A stretch of 63,310 nt of DNA from JAGPUQ01 sp947084925 (GTDB lineage: Bacteria > Pseudomonadota > Gammaproteobacteria > Pseudomonadales > Porticoccaceae). This document shows positions 26,534 to 35,505 of the stretch, one piece after another (within the stretch, counting starts at the first letter, position 1; every line of letters starts with the position of its first letter). Under the pieces are notes generated by a model. That model was not told the DNA's origin and ran no database searches. It saw only the letters and a program-made list of their open reading frames with translations. Location of the stretch: NCBI GenBank assembly GCA_947084925.1, contig CAMTUJ010000020.1, positions 1-63,310 of the forward strand, given 5' to 3'. The translations under genes and the position numbers were made by a program.

Positions 26534-27064
26534 TCAGCCCCGCAGCATGCGCGTCAACGTCCGGTCGCCATCGATGAAGTGATGCTTGAGCGCGGCAGCG
26601 GTGTGCAGCGCCGCGGCCACCGCGAGCAGAATCCAGACGCTGCCGTGAACGCCTTCAAGTATTTCTTCCAACCCCTCGTTCTCGGCCATCACCCGGGGCA
26701 ACGGAATGCTTCCGAACAGGGCCAGGGTGTGCCCTTCCACCTGGATGAGCAGCAGACCCGAGAGCGGCTGCGCGATCACCAGCGCGTAAAGCAGCCAGTG
26801 CATCGCCGACGCCCACCTTTGTGCGCGCGGACTGCCGAGTGGCTGCGGCACCGGATTCACCAGCCGCCAGGCGAGTCGCAGCGCGACCAGCGCCAACACC
26901 ACGGTCCCGAACGACTGGTGCCAGTTCATGAGGCCCGTACGCTCCGGGCCCTTGGGCATTTCATCCACTACCAGACCGAGGATCATCACCCCGAGGATCA
27001 GCACCGCCATCAGCCAGTGCAGAACCCGACTCATCAACCCGTAGCCATCGACCGTATTGCGCAT
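26534..27064 (-). CDS. Cytochrome b561
   Basis: Four-helix dihaem b membrane protein of 176 residues. The helices carry the expected His residues: VLHWLMAVLILG, LMNWHQSFGTVVLALVALRL, and two in the last helices (ILLAVAAALHTAAALKHHFID). It moves electrons between quinol and an acceptor such as superoxide or a periplasmic partner. ATG 27064 follows GGAGGGG; the open frame to 27199 is upstream sequence. It converges on the deacylase gene with ten bases between. Confidence 0.88.
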   Translation of the reverse strand: MRNTVDGYGLMSRVLHWLMAVLILGVMILGLVVDEMPKGPERTGLMNWHQSFGTVVLALVALRLAWRLVNPVPQPLGSPRAQRWASAMHWLLYALVIAQPLSGLLLIQVEGHTLALFGSIPLPRVMAENEGLEEILEGVHGSVWILLAVAAALHTAAALKHHFIDGDRTLTRMLRG

Positions 27065-27192
27065 TCCGCAGCCCCTCCAAACGACACTGCGATCATACGT
27101 CAGGTATCCGCATACCTGACCCAGGGCATGGCGAAGATCACCGTTCTGCGCATAATGGCGCCTTACCCGACTTCTCATCAGGAGCACCCACC

Positions 27193-27543
27193 ATGGCACT
27201 TTCCGGTACCGATCTCATCAACCAGTTCGAGCTCTACTTCGACGGCGCGGACAAGAACAACGCAAGCCTCTACCTGTGCATGGACGACACCCTCGGCGAC
27301 GCCGGCGCGCAGCGCATCATCGCCGCGCTGCGCCACGCCGGGCTGTGGTCGGACGCCGCCGCCAAGACGGTGCCCGCCGAGCAGAAACCCGTGTATGCCG
27401 AGCAGATGAAATTCGTCGGCCAGCGCCCCGGCCACTTCGAGGGGGAGACCTTTCACATCGCCGCCTACGACCATCCCAAGTTTCCGTCGAACCCGCAGCG
27501 CTGGCAGGCCTGGCAGGACTTTGTCGCCAAGACCTATCCCTGA
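27193..27543 (+). CDS. Hypothetical protein, 116 residues
   Basis: A good ribosome site (AGGAG) lies upstream of ATG 27193. The product is soluble, with no signal peptide or membrane helix: MALSGTDLINQFELYFDGAD at the start and RWQAWQDFVAKTYP at the end. I do not recognise a domain. It is followed after 57 bases by the CoA-transferase gene, which has its own ribosome site (AAGGAG), so the two are probably co-transcribed. Confidence 0.75.
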   Translation: MALSGTDLINQFELYFDGADKNNASLYLCMDDTLGDAGAQRIIAALRHAGLWSDAAAKTVPAEQKPVYAEQMKFVGQRPGHFEGETFHIAAYDHPKFPSNPQRWQAWQDFVAKTYP

Positions 27544-27600
27544 CGCGCGTCGGCGCGGGCCAGCGCTTCACCACCAACGATAACGACAAGGAGAACACCG

Positions 27601-28824
27601 ATGGCCAAACGACACGTCCTCGACGGCGTGCGCGTGCTCGATTTCTCGCAGCACGTCGCCGGCCCCGCCTGCACCCGCATGATGGCGGAGATGGGCGCCG
27701 AGATAATCAAGCTCGAACTGGCGCCCTTCGGCGAGCAGATCCGCAACGTGGGCTTCAAGGTCAACGGCCGCGGGGTTTATTTCATCCAGCAGAATCGCGG
27801 CAAAAAAAGCGTCTGCGTGGACATGAAATCCGCCGCCGGGCTGGCGCTCATCCAGGATCTGGTCAAGCAGGTGGACGTGGTGATCGAGAACTTCGCGCCC
27901 GGCGCGATCCGTCGCCTCGGCCTGCCCTGGGAGACAGTCCACGAACTCAACCCCAAGGCCATCATGTGCTCGATCTCGACTTTCGGTCAGGACGGACCGT
28001 TGGCCGGGCTGCCCGGCTATGACTTCATCGGCCAGGCCTATGCGGGCATCACCGGCATGATCGGCGACCAGGAGAACGGCCCCTACATCCCCATTGCCGC
28101 GCTCGGCGACACCACCACCGGCGCCCACGCGCTGGCCGCGATCAACGCCGCGCTGTATCACCGCGCCACCTCGGGCGACGGCGGCCAGTATCTCGACATC
28201 TCGCTGCTCGACTGCTACTTCCACAGCCACGAAATGAACGTCGGCGCCATCAGCGCCAGCCAGGGCGCGATCAACCCCTACCTGCCCGGCCGCTACCATC
28301 AGGCGGTGGCGCCGCTCGGGGTGTACAAGAGCAGGGACGGCTACCTGATCCTGATCGCGATCCTGGGCCGCTGGAAGGACTTCTGTAACGCCATCGGCCG
28401 GCCGGAACTCGCCACCGACCCGCGCTACATCGACGACCCGGCCCGGGTCGCCCATCACGCCGAACTCAAGGTGCTGATCGAGGACTGGCTGCAAGCCCAG
28501 GAGAGCGACGCCGCCACCATCCGCCTGCTCGGCGAACACCATGTGCCGGTGGCGCCGATCCTCTCCATCCAGCAGGTGATGAACCACCCCCACATGAAAC
28601 ACCGCGGCACCGTGCGCAGCATCACCGACCGCGGCGCCGGCAGCTTCGAAATGCCCGGCATGCCGCTGCGGTTTTCGGCCTTCGCCAACGACCTCGACCT
28701 GCAGGCGCCCTATCTGGGCGAGCACAACGGCGCGGTGCTGGGCGGCCTGCTCGGCCTCTCGGCGCAGCGCATCGCCGCCCTCACCGCGGACGGCGTTCTG
28801 GTCAGCGAGCCGATCCCGGCCTGA
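27601..28824 (+). CDS. Family III CoA-transferase (CaiB/BaiF type)
   Basis: The enzyme moves CoA between carboxylic acids through an aspartyl-CoA intermediate. It has 407 residues, the family norm. VRVLDFSQHVAGPACTRMMA and GYDFIGQAYAGITGMIG are conserved blocks, and the likely catalytic Asp is in ALGDTTTGAHAL (about 170). The substrate cannot be read from sequence. Its end faces the carboxymuconolactone decarboxylase family gene across 24 bases, where a 12-bp inverted repeat begins. Confidence 0.9.
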   Translation: MAKRHVLDGVRVLDFSQHVAGPACTRMMAEMGAEIIKLELAPFGEQIRNVGFKVNGRGVYFIQQNRGKKSVCVDMKSAAGLALIQDLVKQVDVVIENFAPGAIRRLGLPWETVHELNPKAIMCSISTFGQDGPLAGLPGYDFIGQAYAGITGMIGDQENGPYIPIAALGDTTTGAHALAAINAALYHRATSGDGGQYLDISLLDCYFHSHEMNVGAISASQGAINPYLPGRYHQAVAPLGVYKSRDGYLILIAILGRWKDFCNAIGRPELATDPRYIDDPARVAHHAELKVLIEDWLQAQESDAATIRLLGEHHVPVAPILSIQQVMNHPHMKHRGTVRSITDRGAGSFEMPGMPLRFSAFANDLDLQAPYLGEHNGAVLGGLLGLSAQRIAALTADGVLVSEPIPA

Positions 28825-28835
28825 GCGGATCGGCC

Positions 28836-28875
28836 CTCGACGCGGGCATCAGAAACCCTTGACGCCCGCGTCGAG
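28836..28875. repeat. 12-bp perfect inverted repeat between two convergent genes
   Basis: CTCGACGCGGGC (28836-28847) and its exact complement (28864-28875) flank 16 bases. The right arm lies in the last codons of the decarboxylase-family gene. There is no T-run, so any terminator role would be factor-dependent or as a shared mRNA 3' end block. Confidence 0.5.
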
Positions 28876-29400
28876 CTGCACACCGAACGAGTTCAGCGCC
28901 ATCGACACCAGGTGGTACTGACCCACCGCGAACACCACATCCATCATCTGCAGATCGTCGTAACGCGCGGCGAGGGTTTTCCAAGTCGCGTCACCGATGC
29001 AGGAATCGTGGTGCAGTTCATCGGTGGCGCGCAGCAGCGCCGCCTCGAACGGCGTCCAGCCCGGCGCGTCCGGCCCCGCCTTGACGCGCGCGATCTCGAC
29101 ATCCGTGAGGCCGGCTTCGCGCGCGAAGATCACATGCTGACCCCATTCGTACTCCGCCTGGCACAGCCAGCCCACGCGCAGAATGAGAATTTCGCGCTCG
29201 CGCGGCGCGATGCGCGACGTCTCGCCCATCACGTGATAGGCCCAGACCGTGAATTTCTGCGCCGCGTCCCAGTGGCGCGACAGGGTGCCCAGCACGTTGT
29301 AGAACGGCTGCGAGGCCTTGATCGGCGCCAGCACCTTGCGCTGCTCCGCGCTCCATTCGCTCTCGGCCAGGGGTGGGATACGGGGTTGGGAAAGTTTCAT
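28849..29400 (-). CDS. Carboxymuconolactone decarboxylase / AhpD-like family protein
   Basis: All-alpha protein of 183 residues. The core (about 35-130) has SRHWDAAQKFTVWAYHVMG and REREILILRVGWLCQAEYEWGQH. The CxxC redox pair of AhpD is missing (AEYEWGQH occupies that place), so peroxidase activity is unlikely; the His and Glu fit a decarboxylase-like site. ATG 29400 has GGAG upstream. It may work with the convergent CoA-transferase, but only proximity suggests that. The 136 bases upstream, up to the defence island, show nothing I can name. Confidence 0.82.
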   Translation of the reverse strand: MKLSQPRIPPLAESEWSAEQRKVLAPIKASQPFYNVLGTLSRHWDAAQKFTVWAYHVMGETSRIAPREREILILRVGWLCQAEYEWGQHVIFAREAGLTDVEIARVKAGPDAPGWTPFEAALLRATDELHHDSCIGDATWKTLAARYDDLQMMDVVFAVGQYHLVSMALNSFGVQLDAGVKGF

Positions 29401-29536
29401 GGTGAACTCCAGGGGGTGGTTATGGTTTTTTGTTTGTCGGCACTGACCGGACCAACCCCGAGCGGACCACGGTGGCGCCGATCGGACGCCGCGCAAGATT
29501 ACCCCAGAATCGTCCGCCCGCTGTCCACGGATCCGG

Positions 29537-32881
<3,345 letters not shown>

Positions 32882-32887
32882 GGTCGC

Positions 32888-33226
32888 TTACTCTGTCCCG
32901 GGGGACGCCCTCAGTTGGTCTAACAATACCGGCAGGGCGATCTGCACCGTATCCCACAGGATGCCGAGATTGATGTCGAAATAGGCATGCACCAGGCGGT
33001 TGCGCATGCCGATGATCTGCGGCCAGGGGACGGCGGACAACTCGGCGCGACCGGCCTCGCTCACCTGGGCCGCGGCCTCGCCGACGATCCCGATCGCCCG
33101 CGTCAGGGCCAGGCGCAACATCGGATCGCCCTCCAGGTCGGCCCGTTTCCGTTCCTGCACAAAGCCCAGCGCCTGTTCCGCCGCCTCGATCATGTGCAGG
33201 ACGCGCCAGCGGTCATCCGGCGACAT
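32888..33226 (-). CDS. HEPN-domain toxin (DUF86 family)
   Basis: All-alpha protein of 112 residues with the RNase motif RNRLVHAYFDIN (Rx4H, residues about 78-85). DUF86 HEPN proteins are RNase toxins whose partner MNT nucleotidyltransferase adds AMP groups to a Tyr next to the motif; a Tyr follows here (HAYF). It overlaps the MNT gene by 14 bases. ATG 33226 (MSPDDRWRVLHMIEAAEQ) is chosen as the conserved start. It sits between the MNT gene and the DUF499 ATPase. Confidence 0.85.
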   Translation of the reverse strand: MSPDDRWRVLHMIEAAEQALGFVQERKRADLEGDPMLRLALTRAIGIVGEAAAQVSEAGRAELSAVPWPQIIGMRNRLVHAYFDINLGILWDTVQIALPVLLDQLRASPGTE

Positions 33227-33518
33227 ATTGCACCTCGGCCATGCGCACCACCTCGTCACGGAAATACCGGCTCAAGTCCTGCGGCGTCCGCAGATCGACC
33301 TTGCGCCCACCCAGCGCCTGCGACAGCTCGATCTCGATCTGTGCCATGTCCAGCAGCGTTGGTCGTGCGTCGGGGAAAAATTCGACCAGCAGGTCGATGT
33401 CGCTATCCGGCTTCGCCGTGCCTTTCAACTGCGAACCGAAAAGCGCCAGCCGGCCAATACGGTGTTCCTGGCACAGTCGCGACAAGGTCGCTGGGTCGAT
33501 ATTCAGATTCGGATGCAT
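33213..33518 (-). CDS. MNT minimal nucleotidyltransferase (antitoxin of HEPN pair)
   Basis: The protein has 101 residues. It has the nucleotidyltransferase motif GSQLKGTAKPDSDIDLLVEF (GSx10DxD) and a third acid further on in KVDLRTPQDL. As antitoxin it would AMPylate the HEPN partner encoded downstream. ATG 33518 follows GGGAG. The upstream 11 bases separate it from a 33-codon fragment of the methyltransferase 3' end. Confidence 0.85.
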   Translation of the reverse strand: MHPNLNIDPATLSRLCQEHRIGRLALFGSQLKGTAKPDSDIDLLVEFFPDARPTLLDMAQIEIELSQALGGRKVDLRTPQDLSRYFRDEVVRMAEVQYVAG

Positions 33519-33529
33519 GGGTTCTCCCT

Positions 33530-33631
33530 TTACAACAGGTCGGCATGCGCCGGTTCGGTTGGGTATTTTGCTTCCTCGTAGACCAGCCGGGTAATCTCCG
33601 GCCAGATCAGAACCGTGGCGTTGTAGGTCAT
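33530..33631 (-). pseudogene. 33-codon remnant of a DUF1156 methyltransferase 3' end
   Basis: The frame begins MTYNATVLIWPEITRL and matches the methyltransferase C-terminus (MAYNGLVQSWPEITRL); M-YN--V--WPEITRL is shared. The DNA match is 41 of 49 bases. AGGAG lies nine bases upstream inside the end of the PIN gene, so it could be translated as a small peptide. More likely it is the 3' end of a former or donor methyltransferase gene left when the ATPase/PIN cassette was inserted. Its last half (VYEEAKYPTEPAHADLL) differs from the current C-terminus. Confidence 0.75.
33583..33631. repeat. Direct repeat, copy B (left flank of ATPase/PIN cassette)
   Basis: These 49 bases match 35555-35603 in the same orientation with eight differences and no gaps. 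They lie just beyond the PIN stop codon; the match ends sharply at the ATG of the fragment. Confidence 0.8.
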
Positions 33632-33634
33632 GCT

Positions 33635-34132
33635 CTATTTCTCCTGGCCCATCAGTTCCGGACACAGAAAATTCACTTGTACGTCATTATCGGCAAGCGC
33701 TTCTCGATACTCCCACCAATCGGTATCCGATGCATTGAGAATTTCCGGGGCGAGTCCGCTCGCCAGTGCCACGGCCACGAACTTCCTGTCGCTTGGATCA
33801 AAGCCCACCAGCCGCGGGTCGGTCGGAAATTCCGCGAAATCCAGGTCATCGTCACCACGCGAAGTGATCGCCACCTGCCGGCAGCGCTCAGGATTGGCCT
33901 GGTTATCCCAGAGCCACCTGAAAAAAGCGTCACCCAAACCAGGTTGCCCTTTGTGAGAAAGCTGGCGTCGATACTCAGAAAAAACACGATGCCCGTCGTC
34001 CACCAACACCAAATGACACCGAGCTTGCCTTAACGCGGCCGTACATGCCCCCATGCACTTTGCACTGGCCGCCTCATGCCCTCCATTCGCCACGACTGCC
34101 ACGTTGGTATCCACCACCAGAGCATCCGTCAT
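33635..34132 (-). CDS. PIN-like nuclease
   Basis: The protein has 165 residues. It begins ALVVDTNVAVVANGG with the first PIN aspartate (Asp8) and Asn. Other candidate acids are in DDLDFAEFP, DPSDRKFVAVAL and LNASDTDWWEY. PIN proteins cut single-stranded RNA or DNA with Mg or Mn. The start overlaps the stop of the ATPase gene by four bases, so the pair is made together. I see no separate antitoxin, so the ATPase may hold it in check. It is distinct from VapC toxins in being encoded after an ATPase. Confidence 0.75.
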   Translation of the reverse strand: MTDALVVDTNVAVVANGGHEAASAKCMGACTAALRQARCHLVLVDDGHRVFSEYRRQLSHKGQPGLGDAFFRWLWDNQANPERCRQVAITSRGDDDLDFAEFPTDPRLVGFDPSDRKFVAVALASGLAPEILNASDTDWWEYREALADNDVQVNFLCPELMGQEK

Positions 34133-35505
34133 TTATTGCTCCGTTGCCGACGCGTGATAATGGCTTCCTGGGTTGATGCCAGTTCGGCGAATGGATCGCC
34201 GAAGAATTGAGGTGGCCAATTGACGATGTTGCCAAAAATGTCGATATCCAATGGGTTCAGAGTCGAACCCTGTTCGCCCGCCTCACAAAAGTAAAGAGCC
34301 ACATCGTCCTTGCTCAAGGTCTCGTCCGCGATGCGCCGCTGCAACCGTCGCAGGAAATGTTCGCTATGGCTCTCAACAATAATCTGCACCCCGCGCTTGC
34401 GGTGTGCATCGATCAGCACATCGGCAAGATTGGCCTGGACGGCCGGATGCAGGTGGATTTCCGGTTGTTCAAGAATCACTGTCGATCCCTCCGGCACATA
34501 AAAGCAGAGCACGATAACCGGCAGTATTTGCGAGACGCCGAAGCCAACATCGGTGATAAGCGACTCCGCCCCGCCGGCCATCTTGCTTACCTTCACCTGG
34601 AATATCTGGCTACCATCCGCTACGGCCTCCACGCGGAACTCCGCGATCAACCCCAGACGCTGGAGCCATTCGGCGACGTATTTTTCCAATGACACACGAT
34701 GCTTGCCCCTGCCCTGAGAAATCTTCTCACCCTTATCTCGGGAAGACAGAATCGCATGTACCGCTTGTTCGCCGGCCTGGCCCATGTCCGAAGGCTGGGC
34801 GCCGGACCATGTGTAGGTGCGTTCGGGGTAAGCCCGCAACGGTCCCAGGTAATACACCTGCCGCAGTTGCTCCTCGAATGCCAGTTCCAGGTCAGAAAGG
34901 AATCCCGCGTTCCGGTAATAGCCCCGCACCTGGTCCGGAAAACCGTAGCACTTCACGGGTGCCGGCAGGGGCCAGGCGCGACCCGCTGTTCGCACGTACT
35001 GGAACTCCATGCCTTTGCTGAACAGGGCGTACTCGTTGCGGCCTTCGGTTTTGCGGCGCATGCCGAAAGCCCAATCACCCACGCGGTACGACATCTCCGG
35101 TACCGCCAGCCGCAGGGCTTTGCCGCTGCCGTTCTCTCCCCGTACCTGCGTGGTAAAGCCAAGCTTAGTGCTCTGGAACACAGGCTCCCCCCGGCGCTCC
35201 GGGTCCTTCGCCACAAAAGCCTTCTTCTGCTCCCAATCCAGAGAAAACACTAGTTCGGCCTCGTCGGCATGCCGATGAACGACACTGCGGAAATCGCCCA
35301 GATTCACCAAGCTGTTCTTTTCCCCGAATTGCAGCGTGAGACCCCTATCTGCCGAGTCTGCTGTCTGCTTGAGTAGCAGCAGGGCTTGCAGGAGGCTGGT
35401 CTTGCCCGAGCTGTTGGTGCCGAAGAAGCCGGTAATGGGCGCAAGCCGAACATCGCCAGTCGCAGCCCAGGATTTGAAGTTGCGCAGTTCAAGTCGGGTC
35501 AGCAT
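34129..35505 (-). CDS. DUF3696-type AAA ATPase (OLD-like, without nuclease domain)
   Basis: The protein has 458 residues. It has Walker A GFFGTNSSGKTSLLQ (27-41), an ABC-type signature region DVGFGVSQILPVI, Walker B STVILEQPEIHLHP (about 350) and ESHSEHFLRRLQRRI after it. This is the SMC/OLD layout with the coiled region between. There is no C-terminal TOPRIM, unlike OLD nucleases, so the nuclease function may lie in the PIN protein encoded next. The start shares one base with the methyltransferase stop region (35505). The pair is bounded by direct repeats. Confidence 0.85.
   Translation of the reverse strand: MLTRLELRNFKSWAATGDVRLAPITGFFGTNSSGKTSLLQALLLLKQTADSADRGLTLQFGEKNSLVNLGDFRSVVHRHADEAELVFSLDWEQKKAFVAKDPERRGEPVFQSTKLGFTTQVRGENGSGKALRLAVPEMSYRVGDWAFGMRRKTEGRNEYALFSKGMEFQYVRTAGRAWPLPAPVKCYGFPDQVRGYYRNAGFLSDLELAFEEQLRQVYYLGPLRAYPERTYTWSGAQPSDMGQAGEQAVHAILSSRDKGEKISQGRGKHRVSLEKYVAEWLQRLGLIAEFRVEAVADGSQIFQVKVSKMAGGAESLITDVGFGVSQILPVIVLCFYVPEGSTVILEQPEIHLHPAVQANLADVLIDAHRKRGVQIIVESHSEHFLRRLQRRIADETLSKDDVALYFCEAGEQGSTLNPLDIDIFGNIVNWPPQFFGDPFAELASTQEAIITRRQRSNK

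Noticed and set aside
29401..29536. A tRNA gene or attachment site at the left edge of the defence island
   Set aside because: I could not fold a cloverleaf or find a repeat of this sequence at the right edge near 44.4 kb.
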